This document shows, in pieces, positions 1 to 9,082 of a DNA stretch of 64,000 bases. The notes beneath the pieces were generated by a model, which saw nothing but the letters and a program-made list of their open reading frames with translations, was not told the origin of the DNA and did not search any database. Source of the stretch: Adiantum capillus-veneris (Eukaryota > Streptophyta > Polypodiopsida > Polypodiales > Pteridaceae); contig CM043959.1 in the NCBI GenBank assembly GCA_014529385.2, positions 10,194,809-10,258,808 on the forward strand. Reading direction: 5' to 3'. The number at the start of each line of letters is the position of its first letter. Position 1 is the first letter of the stretch. A program made the translations under genes and the position numbers.

Positions 1-895
1 CTCAACCAACAACAGAAATTGTCAGACGAGGACGAAGCTTGACCCGCAGGCGCATGGAAACAACTAGGTGGGTGTCAAATCACCTACTCGACCTTCTAAT
101 GACAATCACTAATAAGGAAATCAAATCTAAGTTCTAAAATACGCAAGTGACTGAAATCCGTACTACGAACGAATGCTATACGAAACAGGATCTAGAATCA
201 TCGAATCGATCTCAAACTCAAGGGGAAGTCTATACACTAGGTAAGAACAACACCCTAAAGACTTGAACTGCAAAATCAACCTATAACCACTCCGTGCGGT
301 AAACGCGTATGAAGACAGGCCGAAAAATACAGGTGATCGAAACTTGACCCCGATGGTACTAATGTGTAGCTCTACTCGTTGTGGTTCTATAGATATGCTG
401 CACGCTCTATTCCGACACACGAGTTGGAAGAAAATTCACACCGAAGCTCGTAGGAACTTACCACACATAGAAGCCGATAACGCGCACTCTTGGTATCAGT
501 GCGTAGCTCTCGCCGTTGCTAACACAATGGCGGTGTCGCTTCTCCAATGGCGGTCCCGTAGCTCGCGTAGCAAGGAGATAAGACTCTCTCTCTCTCTCTC
601 TCTCAGACACAGTCACGGCGCTCAAAAACTCACTTTGATTAATAATTGAATCTTCCCTTTTAGGTTACAAAACTTTGGCTTATATACCTCAGCCTTGGAG
701 GTGAGAACATCTCTAATTATTTACATCAGCAGGTGAAATTATGTCGGGATTACAAGCTGGAAACTCAATTGAGTCCCGTTACTTAATGAATGGCTCAAAT
801 CAAAATTAATGTCGGAAAGATATTTATTACAATCAATGGTTACAAAATGATGGGTGTGAACAAAAATGCGGGTGTGATCCTCTGCTGGCTCAACA
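1..895 (-). repeat. LTR1 (3' LTR of element A, truncated by window edge)
   Basis: It aligns base for base with LTR2 from its 44th base on, so the first 43 bases lie before the window. It ends CAACA at 895, directly followed by the polypurine tract. On the minus strand it carries a TATA box (TATATAAG, 679-686) and a CT microsatellite near 583-604 that varies in length between LTR copies. Confidence 0.93.
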
Positions 896-907
896 CTCCC
901 CCCCTCC
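896..907 (-). other. Polypurine tract of element A
   Basis: The plus strand reads CTCCCCCCCTCC immediately after the LTR end, giving a GGAGGGGGGGAG purine tract directly upstream of the 3' LTR on the minus strand. This is the expected plus-strand DNA primer position. The same tract occurs at 5146 and 20054. Confidence 0.9.
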
Positions 908-944
908 GCGTTCATGTCGTCCCTGACATGACTTTTAGGCTTGA

Positions 945-3900
945 TCAATAGAGTCCTATCGTCTTGAGCATCTGCAAATGTGATTCGTAGCGTAGGTTGC
1001 CGATGGTCAAGGTTGGGCCGAATATTTTGCTTTCATGAGTGAAAAAGCCGGTGTAGAAAGCTTCTTCGAATGTTTGCATGTGGAAGCTAAGCAAAAACAT
1101 AATTCTTTGGTATAAGAGATGTAACACCTTTGGTGATGGCTGCAAAGAAAGATCATACATCATATCTGTCACGGTGTCGGCCGTCGATAGTAGACTCGAG
1201 GTCGTGGCTTTATCTGGCGCGAACACTTCAATGCATGCTAAGAGAGTCCTGCAGATTTTCTTTAGCATCTGACACGAAAGGTCAGGAGAGCCAGTAAAGA
1301 GTTTGATGGTGCCCGTTAGGGTTTTCACCATGTAGGCTTTACCTATTCTCTCTCCTTCCTTTGGTCCTGGCATCCTGGGATAATTAAGCCAATTTGGCTT
1401 CTTTTCTGCAATCCTGCCATGCTCTTTCCAGTTTCTGACTCTTGGCACCGGGCAGAAGGTTGCATCCTCCCGAATCTCCTTTGGAGCCTCTACCAAGTAG
1501 ATGAGGTAGGCTGGGTATTTGTTCAGCCAACCTTTCCTCCATCTAGGTTGAGAATCTACAATCTTCTTTGATTGTTCATCCTTTGTGATGTCGCCTTCAT
1601 AAAGAGCGACATACTGCTCCTCCTCTATTCTCTTTTTCGTCTTTATCACTTCAAATTTCATCAGAGGGAAAGGCAGGCTGGGTTGCATCCACTCTTCGTG
1701 GAGCACTTTTGTGTCTAAACCTTGAAGTCTAATGGAGATGAGGAGTCTCCTTTCCCATTCCATTTCCGCCTTGGCACTTTCCTCTGTTGACTTTTCTATT
1801 TGGTCCTGGAGCCTTTGTTCTTCTCCTTCAGAGATTCCTGAAGTCGAGGACACTTCTTGAACTGGGGCTGGATCTTCGATTGTGGTTGCCTCTCCAGTTT
1901 CTGGTAGCTCTATGGCTGCTCCCCCTGCTTCTTCTTGTGGTGTCTCTGTTTCTCTTCTTTGTTGCTCTTGGAGGTCTTGGAGCTGTTTGTGGAGGGCCTC
2001 ATTTTCTGTCCTTAGTGTTTGGTTTTCTGATGTGAGCCTCTCCTCTGCAGCCAATGATCCCTCCGCCATGTGCAATCTTTGTACTTGCTCTAACCTCAGC
2101 TCTCTTTGCAAACTTCTGACCTGCTCTTCCAGAGCTGGTACGAGGGCTCCCTCTTGTTCTGTTCCTGCTCTGCTAGCTCTAGGGGTGGTCCTGAGTCTCA
2201 TGATTGTCCTTTCTTGAAGTTTGACTCTTTCCCTTAGCTCAATGAGCTCATCCTTGGCTGCCTCCAACTCATCTTCTATTCGCTCCTTTGCTTCCTGTGA
2301 GCTTGTTACCTCTCTTGAAGCTTCGGCTAGTTGGAGTATCAAGCCGTCTCTCTCGTTTTCTGCGTCGTAGAGTGATGCTTTATGACTTTCAGATTCAGTC
2401 ATAGCATTCTCTAACTGCTTTTGCAACTCTGCTTCCTTTTGTTTTGCTGTCTCAAGTGCTACTTCCTTTGCTCTGGATCTTTCTTTAATCTTGCTGAGCA
2501 GTTCATGCACCATGTGCATGTCTTTTTCATCTTCATCTGTCAACTTGACAGCTCTTTCTGCCACCACCTCCAATGGCTTCGGCTCGTCCATTTTTTCTTC
2601 ACTGTCCATTGTACCCTTTGTCTTTTCTTTCGTCCCTTTCCGATCATCTTGTTTCCGTAGGGATATCCCATAAACTGCCACCAGGGCCTCTTCTTCACTG
2701 TATCCGATCGCGACCAGATCCTCATAATCATCTTTCTTTTGCTGAACTGGATCTATCTCCTTTTCCTTGGTCCCGGCCTCCGGTTTTTCCATAATTTCTG
2801 TTTCTATTTCTATTGTGGTTTCCTCCACAATAATTTCCATCTTCTTCGGGCTTGGTACAACAGTAAAAGAGGGCTGATTGTCCTCAGTCATCTTGGCTTT
2901 CCCCTTGTTTGCTTGCCCGTCTTTCTCTTGAGGTTCAGTAGACTCATCTACTTTCTTCTTCCCCTTGTCGTCCTTTTGCAGCTCAGCTTTTAAAAGCTGT
3001 ACTTCCTCTTCAGTATAAAGCTCGACAGGTTGCTGCTCCAGTATGGCCTCCGACTCCTCATAAGCTCTAATATATTGATCATATTGATCAACATGTGGCC
3101 TGGCTGAGCTGGTTCCGACTTTACTGGGGTCTGGCACCCACATTTCTTCGAAGTCCCCCTTTAGAGCTCTTTCCGCTCTAAACTGCTCCACCAGCCTTTC
3201 CATCCTTGCGGATTTTTGACTTTTGGTTTGCTTGGGATCGGCCTTCTTCTTCACTTTCTTCTTGAGCGGCTCGTCCACGGCCTCTTCAGGTTCTGAAACT
3301 ATTTCTAGTTTTCGGCGTGCTCTTGTGGACGCCCTCTTGGATACTTCTTGCTGTTCTTCCTCCTCATCGGCTTCTCTGAGCCACTCATTCTGGGAGGGAA
3401 TCTGTGGACCTTGATCCCTAGCTCCAATAGCTTCATAAGCTATTCTTGTTAGGATTTCTCCTCCTCCTATGTACTTTGGCTTCTGGTTGTGCATGGCGAT
3501 TACTTGCTCGTGGATGTATTGAGCATAGTTCACCTCTTTTGGCATGTTGCTCTTCAGTGCCCATGTGATGGTTGTCGCAATGGCATGGGGTGGTGTAGTA
3601 TACTTTTGCGGTCTTTTGCTGCACACATGGAAAAACTGGTTGTATAATCGGCAAAGGGTTGCAGCTCGTTGATCTGCCATATCTCCGTAGGTTGTATTTT
3701 GTTTCTTTGATCCATAGACCTCTATGGCTTCCCTTCTTTCTCTGACAGAACTCCCTTTGTTGTGCAGCTTCAATGCATCTGCAATGAGCTGTGGAGTGAT
3801 CTGTACTTCAACTGTTTCTCCATCCATGGCTGTCAACGTGGCTTTCCCATCCTTCTGAATGGATGTTGCCAACTCATACACCCTTCTTGTGTCTACACCT

Positions 3901-4196
3901 GATGGTCTCGAGGTGAAGAACCTGTGTAAGTCAGCCTTTTCCAGGTATCTGCTTATGTTCTCTGATCTGCTATAGTCCACTAATTCTCGTGGGATCATAG
4001 GTACATCGACCGATTGCCCTTGAGGATCTCTGAAAGTCCCCTGGTAGATCTTTATTCCCTCTTTTTCTAGTACTGCTTCCTCCACCCAAGTCTTGGTTGG
4101 CTTTAGGGTTTCTGTTGGAATATCAAAAGGTTCTGCTTCTGCAAGAGCGTCCTTGATGGTTGGTCTTTTTCTCTTAGTCCCCGGCAGCGGCGCCAA
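945..4196 (-). CDS. Single long coiled-coil ORF of non-autonomous retroelement A
   Basis: This 1083-codon frame fills nearly the whole internal region between primer site and polypurine tract. There is no protease, reverse transcriptase or integrase motif, so element A must depend on another element, presumably C, which has the same LTRs. The N-terminal 260 residues look globular, with a helical part (about residues 165-260) recalling the arrangement of Athila ORF1-like plant retroelement proteins (inference, not proven). A charged lysine/glutamate-rich middle contains a UBA-like stretch (IGYSEEEALVAVYG), followed by long heptad coiled coil (about residues 570-760) and a conserved C-terminal domain. 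The frame opens at a TTG inside the primer-binding site and the first in-frame AUG is about codon 66 (MIPREL), so the true start is uncertain: non-AUG, internal AUG or a spliced leader. A near-identical copy lies in element B. Confidence 0.8.
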   Translation of the reverse strand: MAPLPGTKRKRPTIKDALAEAEPFDIPTETLKPTKTWVEEAVLEKEGIKIYQGTFRDPQGQSVDVPMIPRELVDYSRSENISRYLEKADLHRFFTSRPSGVDTRRVYELATSIQKDGKATLTAMDGETVEVQITPQLIADALKLHNKGSSVRERREAIEVYGSKKQNTTYGDMADQRAATLCRLYNQFFHVCSKRPQKYTTPPHAIATTITWALKSNMPKEVNYAQYIHEQVIAMHNQKPKYIGGGEILTRIAYEAIGARDQGPQIPSQNEWLREADEEEEQQEVSKRASTRARRKLEIVSEPEEAVDEPLKKKVKKKADPKQTKSQKSARMERLVEQFRAERALKGDFEEMWVPDPSKVGTSSARPHVDQYDQYIRAYEESEAILEQQPVELYTEEEVQLLKAELQKDDKGKKKVDESTEPQEKDGQANKGKAKMTEDNQPSFTVVPSPKKMEIIVEETTIEIETEIMEKPEAGTKEKEIDPVQQKKDDYEDLVAIGYSEEEALVAVYGISLRKQDDRKGTKEKTKGTMDSEEKMDEPKPLEVVAERAVKLTDEDEKDMHMVHELLSKIKERSRAKEVALETAKQKEAELQKQLENAMTESESHKASLYDAENERDGLILQLAEASREVTSSQEAKERIEDELEAAKDELIELRERVKLQERTIMRLRTTPRASRAGTEQEGALVPALEEQVRSLQRELRLEQVQRLHMAEGSLAAEERLTSENQTLRTENEALHKQLQDLQEQQRRETETPQEEAGGAAIELPETGEATTIEDPAPVQEVSSTSGISEGEEQRLQDQIEKSTEESAKAEMEWERRLLISIRLQGLDTKVLHEEWMQPSLPFPLMKFEVIKTKKRIEEEQYVALYEGDITKDEQSKKIVDSQPRWRKGWLNKYPAYLIYLVEAPKEIREDATFCPVPRVRNWKEHGRIAEKKPNWLNYPRMPGPKEGERIGKAYMVKTLTGTIKLFTGSPDLSCQMLKKICRTLLACIEVFAPDKATTSSLLSTADTVTDMMYDLSLQPSPKVLHLLYQRIMFLLSFHMQTFEEAFYTGFFTHESKIFGPTLTIGNLRYESHLQMLKTIGLY
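4178..4195 (-). other. Primer-binding site of element A (tRNA-Asp type)
   Basis: The minus strand reads TGGCGCCGCTGCCGGGGA, two bases inside the 5' LTR edge. From memory, plant Athila/Tat elements use TGGCGCCGTTGCCGGGGA, complementary to the tRNA-Asp 3' end; one base differs here. The element's ORF frame is open through this site. Confidence 0.9.
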
Positions 4197-4197
4197 A

Positions 4198-4821
4198 TGT
4201 TAAGGCGGTTACGCCGCTAGCGGAAGCTAAATAGCGAGAACTCAACCAACAACAAAAATTGTCAGACGAGGACGAAGCTTGACCCGCAGGCGCATGGAAA
4301 CAACTAGGTGGGTGTCAAATCACCTACTCGACCTTCTAATGACAATCACTACTAAGGAAATCAAATCTAAGTTCTAAAATACGCAAGTGACTGAAATCCG
4401 TACTACGAACGAATGCTATACGAAACAGGATCTAGAATCATCGAATCGATCTCAAACTCAAGGGGAAGTCTATACACTAGGTAAGAACAACACCCTAAAG
4501 ACTTGAACTGCAAAATCAACCTATAACCACTCCGTGCGATAAACGCGTATGAAGACAGGCCGAAAAATACAGGTGACCGAAACTTGGCCCGGATGGTACT
4601 AATGTGTAGCTCTACTCGTTGTGGTTCTATAGATATGCTGCACGCTCTATTCCGACACACGAGTTGGAAGAAAACTCACACCGAAGCTCGTAGGAACTTA
4701 CCACACATAGAAGCCGATACCGCGCACTCTTGGTATCAGTGCGTAGCTCTCGCCGTTGCTAACACAATGGCGGTGTCGCTTCTCCAATGGCGGTCCCGTA
4801 GCTCGCGTAGCAAGGAGATAA

Positions 4822-4856
<35 letters not shown>

Positions 4857-5145
4857 ACACAGTCACGGCGCTCAAAAACTCACTTTGATTAATAATTGAA
4901 TCTTCCCTTTTAGGTTACAAAACTTTGGCTTATATACCTCAGCCTTGGAGGTGAGAACATCTCTAATTATTTACATCAGCAGGTGAAATTACGTCGGGAT
5001 TACAAGCTGGAAACTCAATTGAGTCCCGTTACTTAATGAATGGCTCAAATCAAAATTAATGTCGGAAAGACATTTATTACAATCAATGGTTACAAAATGA
5101 TGGGTGTGAACAAAAATGCGGGTGTGATCCTCTGCTGGCTCAACA
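4198..5145 (-). repeat. LTR2 (5' LTR of A, 3' LTR of C)
   Basis: Complete LTR of 948 bp starting TGTTAAGGCGG and ending GGCTCAACA. Its CT microsatellite (about 4823-4855) is longer than in the other copies. The primer site of A lies on its left and the polypurine tract of C on its right, so it is shared. Confidence 0.95.
4929..4938 (-). promoter_or_regulatory. TATA box in LTR2 driving element A
   Basis: The minus strand reads GAGGTATATAAGCC, about 205 bases into the LTR in the direction of transcription. It is conserved in all four LTRs and is the best candidate core promoter for leftward transcription of A. Confidence 0.7.
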
Positions 5146-5157
5146 CTCCCCCCCTCC
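5146..5157 (-). other. Terminal polypurine tract of element C
   Basis: CTCCCCCCCTCC on the plus strand directly abuts LTR2, the position of the plus-strand primer on the minus-strand element. Confidence 0.9.
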
Positions 5158-8050
5158 GCGTTCATGTCGTCCCTGACATGACTTTTAGGCTTGATCAATA
5201 GAGTCCTGTCGTCTTGAGCATCTGCAAATGTGATTCGTAGCGTAGGTTGCCGATGACTTAGCGGAATCCATGGATCCTGTAACTCCAATTTCAGAAGTTA
5301 GCGTCTTTTTAGTACTGAAAGCCGAAATGAAGCTTTTAACTATTCAAATGACTTGAAAATTGAAACATGAGCTATTCAGGGCCTAAGGATGCAATGTAGG
5401 TGAAAAAATATGCAAACTGGGCTCAAAAACATGCTTGAGACATCATACGCGTATGATGTCTTTTGTGTCAGAATGACTTCATATTGGTTGTGCTTGTAGC
5501 TGATAGTGTATACATGAGTGTCATATGCTTGGATTTGAGTTTGGATCCCATTTGGTCAAGTTTTGGCCAGTTTAGTCCAATTCAGGCTCTTGGCAAAATT
5601 TTGAAAGGAAAATGGATTTTATGATCCAAATTGGATAAAACTTGGTGGATTACTTTCAAATGGCATGTAGAACACTTCTGTTTGGTGGTTGAAGCCCTGA
5701 GGTGCCAAAATCACATAGTGAGACATCATACGCGTATGATGTCTTTTAGTGCATTTTTGGACCAATTTTCTCTATAAGCTTGGTTTTGGCTTTAGATAGG
5801 CTTATTCAGTGGATTTATCAAGTTTGGATAGAATTTGGGCTAAAAATGGCTCTGGAGACATCATACGCGTATGATGTCTTTTTCATCAATTTTTCATGGG
5901 ATTGGTTCTGTGGACTCTCCATGTACTAGTGAAGGACTGTCTCTACTCAAATCTTGGTTTGGACTTGAGTATGTTGGATTTGGGCCAAAAATAGGCTTTA
6001 GGTGAAGGATTTTCCCTCAATTGGGCTAATGGGGTGATCCACTTGACCAAATGGTTCCAAATTTCATATGTAGCATGTATTAGATATATATAATGGATGT
6101 ATGATGACAAATGAGCATTTTTGGCTCTGTAAGTGCAAATAGACATCATACGCGTATGATGTCTTTTGTGTCAAAATGGTGCTTTTTGGTTCCAGATAGC
6201 TTGTAGATGTGTTAATCAACAATCCTACAAAGTTTCAATGAGTTTGGAGTTATTTTGACAAAATTAGGACCAAAAATCAATTTTATGGCCTACTTTGCGT
6301 CTTTTTGGTTTTCCTTGAGTTTTCTAACTCCAATTCTCATGATACTTGGTTCATAGGATGTGATTAACATGTGGAATGAGGCTATGCACTCAAATGTTGA
6401 AATGAATGTGAAAATCATGCTGTGAGACATCATACGCGTATGATGTCTTTTCTTGAAATGTTGGTCTTTTTGTGCAAAGAATGCTTTGTGCTAGTGCCCT
6501 AAGCCCTGCTAACTAGTTTTCAACTTAAAAAGTCATCAGTTTAGCTAAAAAGCCCCCTTATAGGCATTTCAGTCTCCGAAGTCGTCTTTTTGCCTTGGAG
6601 TTGAATTTCTTCAACTTTTCTTCTTGAGAGTTGCATTTCCAGCTCATTGGATATGTTGTGAAGCCATCCAGTTGGTTGAACTTGACTTTGGCTCCCCGTT
6701 CTCCATCTTTCTCCATTTGGTTGCCCGAAAGCGTCTTTTTCACCATCGGTAAGTGAATCAGCTTTCTTTTGGGTTTTGCTTGCAAACATAAGTCATCCAT
6801 GTATAGTTGAAACTGCTTGTGAAGTTTCATGTCATTTGGTCGTCAATTTTAGCTGTTATGCCAAAATGACGCTTTGTGTGTCCACAGCCGAATCGGTTGT
6901 TCCGACCTACTTTTGGTGATCCAAACCCGGAGATACTCCATGGTTGCATTGCCCTCGATGTTGTTAAGCTTCCTGAGAAGTTTTGTGTCGTTCCGACAAC
7001 TTTTTTCTGTTTGCCTCTTGCAGGCTCTGTTGACCTAGGGTTTTTCCAGTCGTTCTTTCTCGAGCTTTGAGTGCTAGAAACTCATCCTCTATGTTAGGGT
7101 AACCCACCTCTAAGTTCTTGCAAAGTTTGGTTAGGCGGTTGTGCCCCTACCTAGCGTTCTTCCCCATTCCCTGTCTGCTCTTGTTTCTTGGTTTTGGTGA
7201 GTTTTCGCGACAAAAGTTAACGATAAGCATCAAAAGCTTATGGCAGCGAGTCTACCTCTCATGTCTGGTGTCCTCTGAGCTCTCGTAGCAGTCGTAGAAG
7301 GCGGTAGAAGGCCGGATGCTCCTGTGTGCTCTTTGCTCTCTCCAAGAAGGTAATAGTGGAAATGAGCTTGATAGTGAAGTGAAAAATACTTAACTTCGGG
7401 CTTCCCGGATCACTTGTTACCAAATTTGACATGTGCTCCTATCTCGTCGTGAAATGCACTTTAGGATTTGAAATTTCTCAATTTGGACTCCGTTTGACCT
7501 GTTTCTGAGAAATCTGTCCACTTTGCCAAAATTCTGTCATTTCGGGCTTTCCGCAACTTTTTCAGAATTGTATCCCATTTTTACCATGGGTTGCCCTTGT
7601 CATTAGGACCATCACCATCTATTCTTTTCTTTTTTCCGATCTCATTTCACCTGTTTTTTTATTTTTCTTTTTTTTTATTAAGAAAATCATAAAAAATAAA
7701 GGAAAATAGCAAATTGAAGCCAAAAAATTCCAAACATACATGATAAATAGCTGGTAACCCTGTGTATATGAATATACACTTATTTGTGATTTCTGGACTT
7801 GGATTACCACTTTTTTCCACTTTTTAGCTCCAAAAACACTCTTATTTAGTGATATTTACACATCTAGAGACCCAAATTCATCATCTGATCTCTTCTTTGT
7901 TGCAAAACAAGGTATATAAGGGCATAAATATTATCAATATCCGCAATCAAATATAAAAAATTGCAAAATCATGTAAGACACTGCCCTTGTAATATAATTT
8001 TTGTTTTTCTTTGTTTTTTCCGCTTGTAGCTGCTTTGTAGCTCCTGTATA
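5158..8050 (-). other. Long 3' non-coding region of element C
   Basis: No convincing gene is present. Five perfect copies of a 24-bp palindrome occur between 5438 and 6448. A short stretch at 6541-6840 has open minus-strand frames of fair composition and shares 18 identical bases with the RT active-site region of this element's own pol (around 11857), but the surrounding residues do not match RT. Positions 7600-7990 are AT-rich. Confidence 0.7.
5438..6448. repeat. Cluster of five 24-bp perfect palindromes
   Basis: Copies lie at 5438-5461, 5721-5744, 5856-5879, 6141-6164 and 6425-6448. Each is AGACATCATACG followed by its exact reverse complement, usually with TTT after it, while the DNA between copies is unrelated. 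The central CATACGCGTATG contains an MluI-type ACGCGT core. The conservation against non-matching spacers suggests selected or recently copied sites. Confidence 0.95.
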
Positions 8051-8063
8051 CCTCCCCCCCTCC
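8051..8063 (-). other. Second, internal polypurine-like tract
   Basis: The plus strand reads CCTCCCCCCCTCC just downstream of the last ORF's stop (8086). Nearby minus-strand sequence (GTCCGGGAGGAC and GACTCGGAGG) resembles the GGGACGACATGAACGCGGAGG context of the terminal tract. It may be a central polypurine tract or the old 3' end of an ancestral element later extended by the palindrome-bearing region. Confidence 0.5.
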
Positions 8064-8085
8064 GAGTCTGAGTCCTCCCGGACGA

Positions 8086-8886
8086 CTATGAAGTGTCTTT
8101 GGGTGAAGCATTGTAGTTGTTTTGGTCATAAGTTCCCAATGCAATTGTAGAGCGACGATACAACAGTCTTTCCAATAAAGCTGCTCTTTGTTTGATTGAA
8201 GGATTGGTGGTCGGGTTTTGGGTTGGTTTTGGCACTTCGGTAGTAGAATCAGTAGATGGATTCTTCATTATCTTGTTGTCTTTTTTCACAATCCAAATCT
8301 GCCTCCGCTTTGCTTGTGCTTGCCACAAACTCTTTGCGACCCAAACCTGCTTTGTTCTGTGTGTTGATTTCCTCGCCTTGAAATACCTAGGAGTTTCCGT
8401 TGATTGTATTGAAGGGAGTTCCTTTTTACAAATCTTTGGGATCCAAATTTGCTTGCTGTAGCTTTGTGCCGTCATGACCTTCTTTGGGATCCAGATCTGT
8501 TTCACTGTCCTTGATTGTCGGGGATCACTCTGTTGTCTGGTATTGAAGACTCTGTTTTCCACCTTTTTGTTCTCTGGCACAGCCTTTTTTGGTCTCCATA
8601 CCAACTTTGACTCCGTTTTTTTCCAAGGTTGAGCTGTTATAATATTGCTTGTCTTCCTTATCCACTGTTGAGAATTCCTCGTCGAAGAGTACTCCGGTTG
8701 TATAGAAACTTGAGTACTCCGGTTGTATAGAAACTTTTGGTTGCCATTGCTTCTTCTTTTTCTCTGGTTGTTGTTTGCCCTTGTCCGTGGCTTCTTCCTT
8801 TGGAGTTGGATCTGCTCCTTTGGTGAACTTAACTGATTGACTTTCACCTTCGTATTTGATAAGCACTGATTTAGAACTCCAGTCAA
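8086..8886 (-). CDS. Tail of the post-integrase ORF with repeated tryptophan motifs
   Basis: This frame carries a short motif several times: KLVWRPKK, KQIWIPKK, KQIWIPK, KQVWVAK and RQIWIVKK, spaced about 18-40 residues apart in a basic, Gln/Ser-rich background. The function is unknown; such basic Trp motifs could bind RNA or a partner (inference). A 25-bp tandem duplication at 8687-8736 shifts the frame: the same VSIQPEYSS residues appear in this frame and in the overlapping 8525-9082 frame. The ancestral product therefore most likely ran from the second protease domain straight into this tail. The stop at 8086 lies 23 bases before the internal polypurine-like tract. Confidence 0.6.
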   Translation of the reverse strand: MTGVLNQCLSNTKVKVNQLSSPKEQIQLQRKKPRTRANNNQRKRRSNGNQKFLYNRSTQVSIQPEYSSTRNSQQWIRKTSNIITAQPWKKTESKLVWRPKKAVPENKKVENRVFNTRQQSDPRQSRTVKQIWIPKKVMTAQSYSKQIWIPKICKKELPSIQSTETPRYFKARKSTHRTKQVWVAKSLWQAQAKRRQIWIVKKDNKIMKNPSTDSTTEVPKPTQNPTTNPSIKQRAALLERLLYRRSTIALGTYDQNNYNASPKDTS

Positions 8887-9082
8887 TCATTGCATTGTAT
8901 TGCTTCTGCCATGGTTGTCCTAGCAATAATGGATGTTGTGTAGCTTGGTCTTCAACCACGTAAAACATATGAGGATACACATATTGGTTAATCTGTATAT
9001 GTAAAACTGTGCATCCGACAGTTTTGATTGAATTCTCAGAGTAACTCTTTAACTCTTGCTTCAGTTTGTAGTTTAGTGTCAT
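8525..9082 (-). CDS. Second retropepsin-like domain, C-terminal half (downstream of integrase)
   Basis: Residues 40-57 read like the back half of a retroviral-type aspartic protease (FYVVED ... PLLLGQPWQ, the ILGRPF-type motif). The front half, with catalytic-type DSGA, sits at the end of the pol frame about 210 bases upstream. The two halves lie in different frames across an overlap at 9036-9082, so this copy is frameshifted here or uses frameshifting. Past about 8712 the frame is disturbed by the 25-bp duplication, and its last 60 or so residues are probably spurious. A protease-like domain after integrase is unusual; such domains normally precede RT, as also happens in this same pol. Confidence 0.6.
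   Translation of the reverse strand: MTLNYKLKQELKSYSENSIKTVGCTVLHIQINQYVYPHMFYVVEDQATQHPLLLGQPWQKQYNAMIDWSSKSVLIKYEGESQSVKFTKGADPTPKEEATDKGKQQPEKKKKQWQPKVSIQPEYSSFYTTGVLFDEEFSTVDKEDKQYYNSSTLEKNGVKVGMETKKGCAREQKGGKQSLQYQTTE
8687..8736. repeat. 25-bp tandem duplication causing a frameshift
   Basis: Two exact adjacent copies (8687-8711 and 8712-8736) beginning GAGTACTCCGG. Because 25 is not a multiple of three, the duplication moves the minus-strand reading frame by one base between the second protease domain and the tryptophan-motif tail. Confidence 0.9.

Noticed and set aside
163-650. Open frames of 85-102 codons on both strands in each LTR (also near 4403, 19319 and 53889)
   Set aside because: They repeat only because the LTR repeats, overlap each other on opposite strands, and show no domain; they cover the CT microsatellite.
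1078-2993. Several plus-strand frames opposite the coiled-coil ORF (and equivalents at 20236-22151)
   Set aside because: They are antisense to a long, conserved minus-strand frame and have the low-complexity Leu/Ser/Phe composition expected of its complement.
5438-6448. CRISPR-like array (identical short repeats with unique spacers)
   Set aside because: Spacing is irregular (about 110-285 bp), the host is eukaryotic, the repeats are perfect palindromes inside a retrotransposon, and no cas-like gene is present.
6541-6840. Possible reverse transcriptase fragment (LYMDDLC on the minus strand)
   Set aside because: Only 18 bases match the pol active-site region; neighbouring residues do not resemble RT, so I left it as unexplained similarity.
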